A stretch of 64,000 bases of DNA, taken from the NCBI RefSeq assembly GCF_014764505.1, contig NZ_JACXWX010000001.1, positions 62,001 through 126,000 of the forward strand, written 5' to 3'. This document shows, piece after piece, positions 28,609 through 37,372 of this stretch. Source of the DNA: Phormidium tenue FACHB-886. GTDB lineage: Bacteria; Cyanobacteriota; Cyanobacteriia; Elainellales; Elainellaceae. The notes beneath the pieces were generated by a model. The model searched no databases, was not told where the DNA came from, and saw nothing but the letters and a program-made list of their open reading frames with translations. A program made the translations under genes and the position numbers. The stretch's first letter is position 1. Each line of letters opens with the position of its first letter.

Positions 28609-29985
28609 ATGCGAAAAGTTTATGTAATTGGATTAGGGCGATCGGGCATAGCAGCTGCCCAATTGCTGCATCAACAGGGTTGCCAGGTCACTGCGACTGA
28701 TTCTGGAACCTCTGAAATGCTCCAGCAGCTCAAACAACAGCTCGAAGCCGATCGCCTCTCGGTGCAGCTAGGCTACCGGCTTCAGCCAGATCCCACCCAG
28801 ATGGATCTAATCATTGTTAGTCCTGGCGTTCCTTGGGATTTGCCGGCTTTAGTAGAAGCTAGAGCGCTGGGCATTGAGACGATCGGTGAAATGGAGTTAG
28901 CTTGGCGATCGCTCCAGTCCTATCCCTGGGTGGGCATCACCGGAACCAACGGTAAAACTACCACCACCGCCCTAACTGCTGCCATCTTCCAGGCTGCTGG
29001 GCTACATGCCCCCGCTTGTGGCAACATTGGCTATGCTGCCTGCGAACTTGCCCTCAATACGCTCTATTCCTCCTCTCCGCTCAACTGGGTTATCGCCGAG
29101 CTCAGCAGCTACCAAATTGAGGCATCTGCTTCGATCGCTCCTCAAATCGGCATCTGGACAACCTTCACCCCCGATCACCTCAGCCGTCACAAAACCCTAG
29201 AAAATTACTGCAACATTAAGGCGCATCTGCTGAAGCAGTCAGAATTTCAAATTTTGAACGGAGATGACCCCTATCTGTGCAGCGTTGCCGACCAGTGGCA
29301 GAACGCGTATTGGACAAGCGTGACTGGCAAAGCAGCTCTACGCAGCAAGCCAGATCGCGGTGCTTACATTGAAGAGGGTTGGGTAATCGCCTTAGGTCAG
29401 CCAATCACGTCTGCTTCAGCCCTGCGGATGGTGGGGGCACACAATCAACAAAATTTGCTGATGGCAGTTTTGGCAGCGCGGCTCGCTGGCATTGAAGAAG
29501 AAGCGATCGCCCAGGCTATTGCTACGTTTCCGGGCGTGCCTCACCGCCTCGAACATATTTGCACTTGGCGCGGCATCCAATTCATCAATGACAGCAAAGC
29601 CACCAACTATGATGCAGCACAGGTCGGTTTAGCTTCGGTTGAGTCCCCAGTCGTTCTAATTGCAGGCGGCGAAGCCAAAGCTGGAGATGATACGGGTTGG
29701 CTGCAAACCATTCAAGTCAAAGCCGCCAGCGTGTTGCTGATTGGCGCTGCGGCTCCCCTCTTTGCTCAACGTTTGGCAGAAATAAGCTACCCAGCAGTTG
29801 AGGCAGTTGAAACGATGGAACGAGCCGTAGTGAGAGGGGCAGAACTGGCAGAACAGCTTGCAGCAAAGGTAGTATTACTCTCGCCAGCTTGCGCCAGCTT
29901 CGACCAGTACCAAAACTTTGAGCAACGGGGTGACCATTTTCGGGAGCTATGTCAAAACTTGTGCCAGACGCAATTGGGGGAGTAG
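28609..29985 (+). CDS. murD: UDP-N-acetylmuramoylalanine--D-glutamate ligase
   Basis: MurD adds D-glutamate to UDP-MurNAc-L-Ala in the cytoplasm during peptidoglycan synthesis. The protein has 458 residues from the ATG at 28609; a GTG directly before it would add one. The N-terminal Rossmann domain starts '[17 protein letters not shown]'. The ATP loop is '[15 protein letters not shown]', and '[20 protein letters not shown]' with '[11 protein letters not shown]' carries the Mur ligase His, Asp and Lys positions. '[20 protein letters not shown]' is the C-terminal family signature. Other mur genes are not adjacent (murA is 7 kb away). The stop lies 8 bp from the end of the convergent PatA-like gene, with no hairpin between. 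Confidence 0.96.
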   Translation: MRKVYVIGLGRSGIAAAQLLHQQGCQVTATDSGTSEMLQQLKQQLEADRLSVQLGYRLQPDPTQMDLIIVSPGVPWDLPALVEARALGIETIGEMELAWRSLQSYPWVGITGTNGKTTTTALTAAIFQAAGLHAPACGNIGYAACELALNTLYSSSPLNWVIAELSSYQIEASASIAPQIGIWTTFTPDHLSRHKTLENYCNIKAHLLKQSEFQILNGDDPYLCSVADQWQNAYWTSVTGKAALRSKPDRGAYIEEGWVIALGQPITSASALRMVGAHNQQNLLMAVLAARLAGIEEEAIAQAIATFPGVPHRLEHICTWRGIQFINDSKATNYDAAQVGLASVESPVVLIAGGEAKAGDDTGWLQTIQVKAASVLLIGAAAPLFAQRLAEISYPAVEAVETMERAVVRGAELAEQLAAKVVLLSPACASFDQYQNFEQRGDHFRELCQNLCQTQLGE

Positions 29986-29993
29986 ATAGCGGG

Positions 29994-31181
29994 TCATTGC
30001 ACTACCGCCCAGTCAGTTGGATTTGGATAGGGTTCAGAGGATTCCTTTAAATGTTGCTGCACAACATGCAAAACCTGAGCAGGCTCTAACGGCTTAACCA
30101 GAAATTCTGATGCGCCCGCTAACTTTGCCCGGATGCGATCAACCTTGCTGTCCTGTCGAGTCAGTATCACAATCGGCGTATTGTGAAACTCGGGCGATTT
30201 TCGGAGCAGCGCACAGTATTCATAGCCATTGGTGTCAGGCATAATTGGGTCGAGCAAAATCAGATCGGGCTTTTGCGCTAGCAGTGTAGCAAGCCCCTCC
30301 AGTGGATCAAAAATTCCCAAAACTTCATAGCCATGGGGTCGCAAGAGATGATTGATTGCGCTAATTGTCAGCGGATTGTCATCAACGCAGCCAATTAGCG
30401 CCTTCCTGGGAATCAAGGGAGTTGCTGCGATCGGTGGATAAGGCGAAGGCAGATCGGCAATCTCACGTAGTTCTACAATCCCTTGACGAATCAGCGGAGC
30501 CAGTGATTGCAGGATATGTGGCAGCGATTGCTGTAATTCCATCGCAATATCCCAGAACGTAAGCTGCCCTCGCATTAGCTGAAGCAAGCTCTTAGTTGAG
30601 TCTGGAACAGAATTCGAGTAGGGGCGACGCAGGACTGGAGCCAAGTCTGGCGAAAACTGATAAAGAAACTCTTGTAGAAATCCTAACCCCAAGTTGCGCC
30701 ATTGTTCACGCAGATGATGCGCCTCTCGCAAGGTTTGCGAAATAGCAAGCAGGACAGTTTGCTGAGGGATTCGTTTTCCTGCATTCCATTGAAAGTGGAC
30801 AAACTTTTGCCCCACTACAGCAAACATGGTTTCGTACACAATTGCTTGAACGATTGCCTTAAATTGAGCTGTGCTAATTTCGTCTTGTTCAAGCGCTTGA
30901 TTCAGCAAATCTACTTCCCAAAGCTCGGCTGCAGCCTGTGCTCTAATTAGCCAGTCGATCGAAAATTGCTCAGCAGCATGATATTTGAACGCGCGATACC
31001 ACCGTCGCACCGGATGAACTCCACCGGTAGCATAAACCAACCGCCCCCAGGAGAAAAACAGCCGCCACTGTAGAGAAGCATGCCTGCCATGGGTGATGAC
31101 AAGTTCGCCAGTTGCCTGTTGCTCATGCAATGACAGCAAATAGCGGGTCATTTTAGGAGGTGTGACCACTTCGGTTGACAT
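29994..31181 (-). CDS. PatA-type response regulator (DUF4388-like N-terminus plus receiver)
   Basis: The 395-residue protein combines an N-terminal PATAN/DUF4388-like region (about residues 1-250, with 'TGELVITHGRHASLQWRLFF' and 'WGRLVYATGG') with a C-terminal receiver domain. The receiver has acidic residues in 'GCVDDNPLTI', phosphoacceptor Asp311 in 'LILLDPIMPDTNGYE', a switch Thr in 'PIVILTRQ' and Lys in 'SEFLVKPLEP'. It has no DNA-binding domain. Related cyanobacterial proteins include PatA (heterocyst patterning), PixG and TaxP1 (phototaxis). Those last two sit beside CheW/CheA-like genes, which are absent here, so its pathway is unknown. Confidence 0.88.
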   Translation of the reverse strand: MSTEVVTPPKMTRYLLSLHEQQATGELVITHGRHASLQWRLFFSWGRLVYATGGVHPVRRWYRAFKYHAAEQFSIDWLIRAQAAAELWEVDLLNQALEQDEISTAQFKAIVQAIVYETMFAVVGQKFVHFQWNAGKRIPQQTVLLAISQTLREAHHLREQWRNLGLGFLQEFLYQFSPDLAPVLRRPYSNSVPDSTKSLLQLMRGQLTFWDIAMELQQSLPHILQSLAPLIRQGIVELREIADLPSPYPPIAATPLIPRKALIGCVDDNPLTISAINHLLRPHGYEVLGIFDPLEGLATLLAQKPDLILLDPIMPDTNGYEYCALLRKSPEFHNTPIVILTRQDSKVDRIRAKLAGASEFLVKPLEPAQVLHVVQQHLKESSEPYPNPTDWAVVQ

Positions 31182-31495
31182 AGTAGGTGCAGCCTCTCTA
31201 CTGCTGTAATACTAGTTTGGTTTTAGATGCGATAAATGCATGTGGGTGAACCACAGTTCACGGTGCAGTTCCGCTCTGTAGCGATCAAATTTTCACTTGG
31301 TACAACTCGAACTGATTCCCATCATTACTGGCTTCTACGCAAATAAGTATCCTTGAATACACTAGATCGGGAGTAGCTATTAATGGTAGACGTCAATGCT
31401 CTATCCGTACTTTTTCGTACTGTGCAATGCTGTTTGAGTGTAATGCTGTTTGGTTGTTAGCGCTGTTTCCAATAGAAATTTTTCATTAACGATCC
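31182..31495. other. Intergenic region (314 bp) between two minus-strand genes
   Basis: It should hold the promoter of the PatA-like gene. Near 31420-31465 a GCTGTTT heptamer occurs three times (around 31426, 31445 and 31461) in a T/G-rich stretch. No hairpin or RNA gene is evident. Confidence 0.45.
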
Positions 31496-32128
31496 TTAGT
31501 GCATTTCTCGGAGCCGCCGAGGACAGCAAGGATTACCCCAACATACATGTTGATTCGGCATGTCTCTGAACACCGCACTGCAAGCACCTATCACTGCATT
31601 CGCTCCAATCTGCGTTCCGGGCGCAATGAAGCAGTTGCTTGCCACCCACGCCCCATTGCCGATCACAACTGCAGCCGTCTTTAGTCCGAAGGCTGGATCA
31701 TGAATGCTGTGGCTACCCGTACAAACATAGCTCTTCTGAGAAATGACGCAATGATCACCAATAGTAATGCGATCGAGACTATACATCACGACATCATCAC
31801 CGATCCAGCTGTAATCACCGATTGTCACTTTCCAGGGGTAGGTAAAACGAGCTGTAGGACGGATAACCACGCCTCTACCAATTCGAGCACCAAACAATCG
31901 CAGTAACGCTGCTCTTACGGCATTCATAAAATGAGGCGTGAGCGGAAAGACGATCGCCTGTACCAGCCACCAGAGCAAGATAACACTTGTAGAACGACCG
32001 CGATCAAATTTTGATTGATTATAGCAGCGTAAATCAACTAAAGAATCAGCTTGTGGATTAACCGAAAAGCTATTTTGATCAATAGAGATGCCTTCATTAG
32101 ATACTGAGCAATGCGTAAATGAGACCAT
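31496..32128 (-). CDS. Hexapeptide-repeat acyltransferase, WcaF type
   Basis: The 210-residue protein has an unstructured N-terminus (about 45 residues), one hydrophobic segment ('SVILLWWLVQAIVFPLTPHF') and a left-handed beta helix of hexapeptide repeats ('ARIGRGVVIRPTARFTYPWK', 'VTIGDYSWIGDDVVMYSLDR', 'VIGNGAWVASNCFIAPGTQI'). 'CTGSHSIHDPAF' holds the catalytic His. WcaF-type enzymes O-acetylate sugars of exopolysaccharides. The upstream glycosyltransferase ends 8 bp before this start, so the two are probably one operon. Poly-Cys near the end ('WGNPCCPRRLREMH') is unusual for the family. Confidence 0.9.
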   Translation of the reverse strand: MVSFTHCSVSNEGISIDQNSFSVNPQADSLVDLRCYNQSKFDRGRSTSVILLWWLVQAIVFPLTPHFMNAVRAALLRLFGARIGRGVVIRPTARFTYPWKVTIGDYSWIGDDVVMYSLDRITIGDHCVISQKSYVCTGSHSIHDPAFGLKTAAVVIGNGAWVASNCFIAPGTQIGANAVIGACSAVFRDMPNQHVCWGNPCCPRRLREMH

Positions 32129-32136
32129 GAAGATTA

Positions 32137-33066
32137 CTAACTTTCTAGCTGTTGAATAGACTGAATTGAAACAACGGGTTCCGATTTAGTTACCTGATTA
32201 AGCCGCCCGCCATACCGAAGTTCGTATAGCTTGATGCCGATCTGATATTCATACTGGCTCAACAGACGAGCATAAATATAGCCTGCTTTACCATCTAGGA
32301 AACCTAGCCGCAAAATGTATGACAGGAAAAACCGCAAGAATGGCTTAAACGGAAGATGCACCCAAATTCTCTTTAGAAATCGCTTGCGCTGCACAGAATC
32401 ACCAAACAGGCTCGCACCGATCGTTCCATCCTCCCCCATCCCTGTAAGCAAGTTGTAGTAGACTCGCGCTTCCCAGTTAGAGTAACGATTGTGGCGCTCT
32501 AGCCAATGGAACATATCCCGAAAATCAATATGTTCCATATCATGTTTGAGGTAACCTACTTCTCCCTTCAGTACGACATGTTCATGCACTTCATTGTCAC
32601 CTGTATTAGGAATTTCTTCAGTACTGAGGTTTTCGTAGCGTCCCTTAGTATGACGGAACAGACGCAGATTCCAGTCCGGATACTTGCCACCGTAGCGAAT
32701 CCATTGTCCTAAGAAAAACACACGTCGATTAAGATAGTAGCCATCATAGGCAGGATTTTGAATAGCAATCGCAATCTCATTCCAAAGTTCTGATGTAATT
32801 CGTTCATCGCAATCAACAATCAAGACCCATTCATTTTGAAACGGCAAATTCTCCAATGACCAGTTCTTCTTTTTGGGCCAACGTCCGTTGAACTGAAACT
32901 GTACCACCTTCGCCCCAAAGGCTTCTGCAATTTCCACAGAGCGATCGCTGCTCTGCGAATCCACCACAAAAATTTCATCAGCGTTAGCCACGCTTGCAAG
33001 ACAAGCAGGCAGATTCTCCTGCTCGTTTTTAGCAGGAATGAGAACGGAGATAGGAAGTTTATTCAT
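32137..33066 (-). CDS. Glycosyltransferase family 2 (WaaE/beta-1,4-glucosyltransferase type)
   Basis: The 309-residue protein has a GT-A fold: 'PISVLIPAKNEQENLPACLA', 'EIFVVDSQSSDRSVEIAEAF' and a DxD-type motif in 'VLIVDCDERI'. The stretch 'RWPKKKNWSLENLPF' and the following 'YYLNRRVFFLGQWIRYGGKY' are features of the WaaE-like branch, which adds glucose or heptose to surface glycans. The last third is helical and basic, suited to the inner face of the membrane. It is 8 bp upstream of the acetyltransferase gene and 99 bp downstream of a second GT2 gene, so the three form a surface-glycan module. Donor and acceptor are unknown. Confidence 0.92.
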   Translation of the reverse strand: MNKLPISVLIPAKNEQENLPACLASVANADEIFVVDSQSSDRSVEIAEAFGAKVVQFQFNGRWPKKKNWSLENLPFQNEWVLIVDCDERITSELWNEIAIAIQNPAYDGYYLNRRVFFLGQWIRYGGKYPDWNLRLFRHTKGRYENLSTEEIPNTGDNEVHEHVVLKGEVGYLKHDMEHIDFRDMFHWLERHNRYSNWEARVYYNLLTGMGEDGTIGASLFGDSVQRKRFLKRIWVHLPFKPFLRFFLSYILRLGFLDGKAGYIYARLLSQYEYQIGIKLYELRYGGRLNQVTKSEPVVSIQSIQQLES

Positions 33067-33165
33067 AGAAATGGAGAAGATAAAGCAGGTTATGAGATAG
33101 ATGGAGAGTTTGGGATAAAACTTGAAAACCGAAATTTTGAGCGACGCAAATGAAAACTGACATTT

Positions 33166-34104
33166 TCACCGCTCGTCCCTTATCTTTCCCGTCACTATTC
33201 CCCACACAGCAGCTTTCAAATATCCGACTTGCCCATAGGCATAAGCAAAGCTATCAAAGCGTTGAGCAGGATCATGGAAAAACTTGAGCGATCGCCAGAG
33301 TCCACGCAGCAGACGCTCACTGCCGCGCGCGAGTTGTTTGAGTCCAGCGCGTCCGGCTAGCTGTTCGCGGTAGCATTCGCTGATTCCTTGCCACCAACCC
33401 CGCTCGAGAAACCAGCTTGGGTTTATACGTTCAGGGGCAACAGTATGGGCAACTAGGGCATCAGGGAGATACGCAACTTGCCAGCCGTTTGCTAGGGCGA
33501 GTTCCGTCATGTGCAGTTCTTCGTTTGACAGAAGTGTTTTTCCAACACGCCCAAGGTGACGATCGAAACCGCCTACTTGCTCTAAAAATTCTCGACGAAT
33601 GGAGTAGTTTAAACCCCTAGGCGTGAGTCCGGGCTGAGTAATGGAAACTACTTGTGTTCCCAAATCATATGCGCCCAAGTTACCTGACAGCCCAGCGGAC
33701 AACCAGCGCGGCGGCTGTAAACCGTCGAGCCACAGTAGTGTTACTTTGCCACCTGCAATCGCTAACTTTGCGTTCTGTTGGTAGGCATGATATAGCACCT
33801 GCAACCATTCGGAGCTGGCGATTGCGTCGTCATCAAGATAAGCCAGGACAGCACCATGTGCGACGTTTGCACCCGTATTGCGAGCAATAGACAGCCCGAC
33901 TGTGGGTTCATAGACATAGCGCAAACGAGGATTGGACAAGCGATCTTTAACAATTTGAGGAGTCTGATCACTCGATGCATTATCGATCACAATCACTTCA
34001 AATTCGTCCGCAAATTCCTGAGCAAGCAGACTGTCGATCGCCGCACCCAAGTATTTTTCTCGGTTGTGCGTGCAGATGATGGCAGAAATCAGTGGGTTGG
34101 GCAT
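33166..34104 (-). CDS. Glycosyltransferase family 2
   Basis: The 312-residue protein has the GT2 motifs 'ISAIICTHNREKYLGAAIDS', 'FEVIVIDNASSDQTPQIV' and 'GAVLAYLDDDAIASSEWL' (the DxD nucleotide-sugar/metal site), followed by 'GGFDRHLGRVGKTLLSNEEL' and a His near 'ALVAHTVAPERI'. It is cytoplasmic or membrane-associated, with no strong membrane helix. The sugar is unknown. It is the first gene of the three-gene glycan module that continues with the WaaE-type glycosyltransferase and the acetyltransferase; the 99-bp gap to the next gene shows no terminator. Confidence 0.92.
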   Translation of the reverse strand: MPNPLISAIICTHNREKYLGAAIDSLLAQEFADEFEVIVIDNASSDQTPQIVKDRLSNPRLRYVYEPTVGLSIARNTGANVAHGAVLAYLDDDAIASSEWLQVLYHAYQQNAKLAIAGGKVTLLWLDGLQPPRWLSAGLSGNLGAYDLGTQVVSITQPGLTPRGLNYSIRREFLEQVGGFDRHLGRVGKTLLSNEELHMTELALANGWQVAYLPDALVAHTVAPERINPSWFLERGWWQGISECYREQLAGRAGLKQLARGSERLLRGLWRSLKFFHDPAQRFDSFAYAYGQVGYLKAAVWGIVTGKIRDER

Positions 34105-34339
34105 ATGAGCAGCCTTACGGACGAACCAGTTCGGCCAACCATAGCTGGCAAGCCTTCCTCGATAGAGTGCCCAACCCCTACCTTGGACTAACGAAGCGTT
34201 ACATCGCTGTTCTCATACGCTTACAGCCTTAGACAGCCTTAAAGCATCTCTGTTCTAACGCTGTGGCGACGGTTATAGCTTGCAAGCTTCGTGCAGCTTC
34301 TAAGCGGATAGGCAGCAGCAACCGGAGATCGCTACAGGT

Positions 34340-35827
34340 TTAAGATAGCCCCAGCGAATTCGCCCAGATAAATAGGCTTACTCTAAAAATTGCTGCGCTC
34401 AGCAGGATACAAACTGGCAGTGTTAGTAGCCAAGCTGTCAGCAGATTACGTAAAGTATTGAGCTGCAGCCCAGAATGATTTGCTGCCATTGTGCCTGCTA
34501 CACCCGAAGACAGAACATGGGTTGTGCTAACGGGCAAACCAAAAACATCAGCAGCCAGAATCGTTCCCATTGCGACTACTTCCGCCGATGCCCCTTGAGC
34601 ATAGCTGAGCGGATCTTTACCAATCTTTTCGCCAACCGTTGTTACAATGCGCTTCCAGCCAATTGTTGTTCCAAGACCCAGGGCAACAGCAACGGCAACT
34701 TTCACCCAAAGCGGAATGAACTGGGTAAGGCGATCGAGCTGGGTACGAAATTTAAGCAACTGATTCTCAGCTTCGCCTGCAAAAATATTAACCTCATCAA
34801 GTTTTCCGATCGTCGCTGCCGCAAGATAGATTTCGTTGCGGAGCGCCATTTTTTCAGCTTTAGAGAGCGTCTTGAGATCAGCGGTGCTTGCTAGCCGATC
34901 GCGAATCATCAAGTTCATGCCTGCTAATGCTGGGAGCGTGTGATCGCTTAGAGTTCCATTGGGTTTGAGGTAGGCAGAAAGCTCTTCAGCGGCGGCTTGT
35001 CCTGACAAAGGAGGGTCAGCATTCTGCTGCTCAAGAACGATCGCTGCCCTTTGCGAAGAAGCAAGGATTTGCTCGATTGTAGCGGTATCTGCATTGAGGT
35101 TAACCGCAAACAGACCGGGCAGGATGCCAATTAGGATCAACAGAATTAACCCCATGCCCTTCTGCCCATCGTTGGAACCGTGAGCAAAGCTAACGCCTGT
35201 ACAAGTAAGAATCAGCAGCACCCGAATCCACCATGGTGGAGGCTGTTCGTCTTCAGGAGCGCTGTATAGCTCCGGTTTAGGCAAAACTCCCTTGAGCAGC
35301 AGCAGCAGCAGCGCCGCACCACAGAAGCCGATCGCTGGGGATGCCAGCAGCGAAACAAACACATCTTCGGCTTTCGCCCAATTTACCCCTGCACCAAATT
35401 CTTGCCCACTAGTTAGCAGAGAGTTTGCTAATCCAACACCCAAGATGGAGCCTATTAATGTATGCGAACTGGAAGCAGGCAACCCTAAATACCAGGTTCC
35501 CAAATTCCAAAGAATCGCTGAAACCAACAGCGAAAACACCATTGCGAACCCAGCTCCAGAGCTAACATTAAGCACCAGTTCCGCAGGCAGTAAGGCAAGG
35601 ACGCTGAAGGCAACCGCGCCACTTGATGTCAGCACCCCAACCAAGTTCCAAATGCCTGACCAGATGACCGCAATGGTGGGCTGTAGCGTCTGTGTATATA
35701 TAACCGTGGCAACAGCATTTGCAGTATCGTGAAAGCCATTGACAAATTCGAAGGTAAGCGCCAGACCTAATGCCAACAAGAGAAACAGCAGCGTCATTGT
35801 TGACAGCGATTCTCCAAATAAATCCAT
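34340..35827 (-). CDS. Low-affinity inorganic phosphate transporter, PiT family
   Basis: The 495-residue membrane protein has the duplicated PiT signature: 'FEFVNGFHDTANAVATVIYT' near the N-terminus and 'GVSFAHGSNDGQKGMGLILL' in the middle, both with the Asn-Asp-type pair, plus 'GLPASSSHTLIGSILGVGLA' and 'GLPVSTTHVLSSGVAGTMAA'. A soluble loop of about 130 residues (about 240-370) separates the two membrane halves. PiT carriers take up metal-phosphate by proton or sodium symport in the inner membrane. No phoU-like gene adjoins it. The polyphosphate kinase lies 8 kb away, which fits a phosphate-storage role but is not evidence of co-regulation. Confidence 0.93.
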   Translation of the reverse strand: MDLFGESLSTMTLLFLLLALGLALTFEFVNGFHDTANAVATVIYTQTLQPTIAVIWSGIWNLVGVLTSSGAVAFSVLALLPAELVLNVSSGAGFAMVFSLLVSAILWNLGTWYLGLPASSSHTLIGSILGVGLANSLLTSGQEFGAGVNWAKAEDVFVSLLASPAIGFCGAALLLLLLKGVLPKPELYSAPEDEQPPPWWIRVLLILTCTGVSFAHGSNDGQKGMGLILLILIGILPGLFAVNLNADTATIEQILASSQRAAIVLEQQNADPPLSGQAAAEELSAYLKPNGTLSDHTLPALAGMNLMIRDRLASTADLKTLSKAEKMALRNEIYLAAATIGKLDEVNIFAGEAENQLLKFRTQLDRLTQFIPLWVKVAVAVALGLGTTIGWKRIVTTVGEKIGKDPLSYAQGASAEVVAMGTILAADVFGLPVSTTHVLSSGVAGTMAANHSGLQLNTLRNLLTAWLLTLPVCILLSAAIFRVSLFIWANSLGLS

Positions 35828-35918
35828 GCGGCGCGTCCTCAGAGAGCTTCTTGATGATAAGGGTTACTGGCTGGATGCTGGATACTCCACTGGAAAGATT
35901 GTCGTCGTAACTATTGGA

Positions 35919-36716
35919 CTATTGTTTCTGACCTATTGCTTCAGCTCGCTGTCGCTGTGCTTCGTAGAGAATTAACGCTGCAGCGATTGCCACATTCAAA
36001 GATTCGACCCCCGCCGCCAAAGGAATCTTGACTGCCAAGTCCGCCAGTTCTGCCAGTTCTGCCGACAGCCCCGCTCCCTCGTTGCCTAACAAAATCAGCG
36101 TGGGCTGGGTGAGGTCGGCTTGCCAATAGGTCTGGGTGGCACTGAGCAAGGTTGCCACTACCTGAACCCCCTGCTGGCGAAACTGCTGCACCTGCGATCG
36201 CAAATCAGTGCTGACACCCATTGGCAGGCGGAACCATTGTCCAGCGGAAGCCCGCAGCACTTTGGGATGATCTAGGTCTACGCTATCGGCACTCAGCCAC
36301 AGCCCATCAGCTCCAGCCGCTGCTGCAGTCCGAATTACCGTGCCCAAATTGCCAGGATCTTGCAGAGTCTCTAAGGCAAGCCCCAGACGGAGCTGCTCGG
36401 TAGGGGGGTTAACGCTAACACGCTGGGCAGTTGCCACAACTCCATCAGGCTGGACGGTAGTGGTGATCGCCTCTAGCACTTCGGGGCTCACCAACTCGGC
36501 GCGCTGCGCTCTTTGCCTGATCTGCTCCCATAAAGCAGCATGTTGGGTTTGCCAAGCAGATGTGCAACAAACTGTCACAAGGGGTAGATTGACGGCGTAA
36601 GCTTCCTCCAACAAATGGGTCCCTTCTAGCAAAAAAAGCTGCTGCTCTCGTCGCTCTTTGGCACGTTGCAGCTTTCGCATTTGCTTCACGAGAGGATTTT
36701 GTACACTAGTCAACAT
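35919..36716 (-). CDS. TrmH/SpoU-family RNA 2'-O-methyltransferase
   Basis: The 265-residue protein has an N-terminal substrate-binding region ('LFLLEGTHLLEEAYAVNLPL') and a SPOUT knotted domain with the three family motifs: 'LALETLQDPGNLGTVIRTAA' (motif 1), 'LLGNEGAGLSAELAELAD' (motif 2) and 'IPLAAGVESLNVAIAAALIL' (motif 3). It uses S-adenosylmethionine to methylate a ribose 2'-OH of rRNA or tRNA. The exact target cannot be assigned. It begins 'MLTSVQNPLVKQMRKLQRAK', usual for the 23S rRNA branch. Confidence 0.92.
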   Translation of the reverse strand: MLTSVQNPLVKQMRKLQRAKERREQQLFLLEGTHLLEEAYAVNLPLVTVCCTSAWQTQHAALWEQIRQRAQRAELVSPEVLEAITTTVQPDGVVATAQRVSVNPPTEQLRLGLALETLQDPGNLGTVIRTAAAAGADGLWLSADSVDLDHPKVLRASAGQWFRLPMGVSTDLRSQVQQFRQQGVQVVATLLSATQTYWQADLTQPTLILLGNEGAGLSAELAELADLAVKIPLAAGVESLNVAIAAALILYEAQRQRAEAIGQKQ

Positions 36717-36922
36717 CGTTCACTAGGGGATAGCTGAGGTGGAACGAGGTCGGCATTCTGGGCTGGCGGTTATTAAGATCATCAACGGGTTAAATTGCAA
36801 TTCTTCAAACAATGATTAAGTTTTTGTTGCAATAAACAATAAATCTATTAGGGATTTCAAAGGATTAATCTAGATTTTTTAATTTATCAAAAATCTGTAG
36901 ATAACTGCTAGCGAAAGGTTAA

Positions 36923-36948
36923 GGGATTGAGCGGTAGCGCCCAATCCC
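36923..36948 (-). terminator. Candidate terminator of tRNA-Leu
   Basis: GGGATTGAGCG (36923-36933) pairs with CGCCCAATCCC (36938-36948) with one mismatch and a 4-nt loop. It lies 38 bp past the 3' end of the tRNA on its strand. The trailing sequence has only short T runs, so strength is uncertain. Confidence 0.45.
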
Positions 36949-36985
36949 CTACTCCTAAACAAGCTACTTAAGTAGCTCTGGCTGA

Positions 36986-37069
36986 TGCGGAACCCGGGAC
37001 TTGAACCCGGAAGTCTTTGCAGACACTAGAACCTGAATCTAGCGCGTCTACCAATTCCGCCAGTTCCGC
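36986..37069 (-). tRNA. tRNA-Leu, anticodon CAG
   Basis: The reverse strand from 37069 folds into an 84-nt class II tRNA: acceptor GCGGAAC/GTTCCGC, D arm with GGTAGACGC, anticodon stem CTAGA/TCTAG around loop TTCAGGT (anticodon CAG, reads CUG), a variable arm TGTCTGCAAAGAC, and T loop GGTTCAAGTCC. The discriminator base is A (36986). CCA is not encoded and must be added. Confidence 0.97.
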
Positions 37070-37359
37070 TTAATTGCGCCGCCTTTACTGCACAAATGCA
37101 TTATCTAGCCGCGATTTCCTATCATCTATGATGTAGTGCTATTCGTCAACTAGTTTTTGAAAAAATGTTTTAAATAGGCAATAGCAAATTGTTTTCAGGA
37201 GTGACTGTATGCAATACAATTGCGACGGCGATCGTTCTAGACAATCTAAAAGTTTTCGGTAGAATCAATACCAACTTTGGTAAATTACTTCTTTGAGTAG
37301 ACGCATTTTGCCAGCGAAGTAATTTGACTAGGGCATTCGTTAACAACGGTTTTTTTCCT

Positions 37360-37364
37360 GGAGG
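37360..37364 (+). promoter_or_regulatory. Ribosome-binding site deciding the ATT start of murA
   Basis: GGAGG lies 8 nt before an in-frame ATT at 37373. No ATG, GTG or TTG occurs in frame between the upstream stop (37325) and the GTG at 37430, which has no Shine-Dalgarno sequence at a useful distance. Confidence 0.6.
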
Positions 37365-37372
37365 ATACAGCC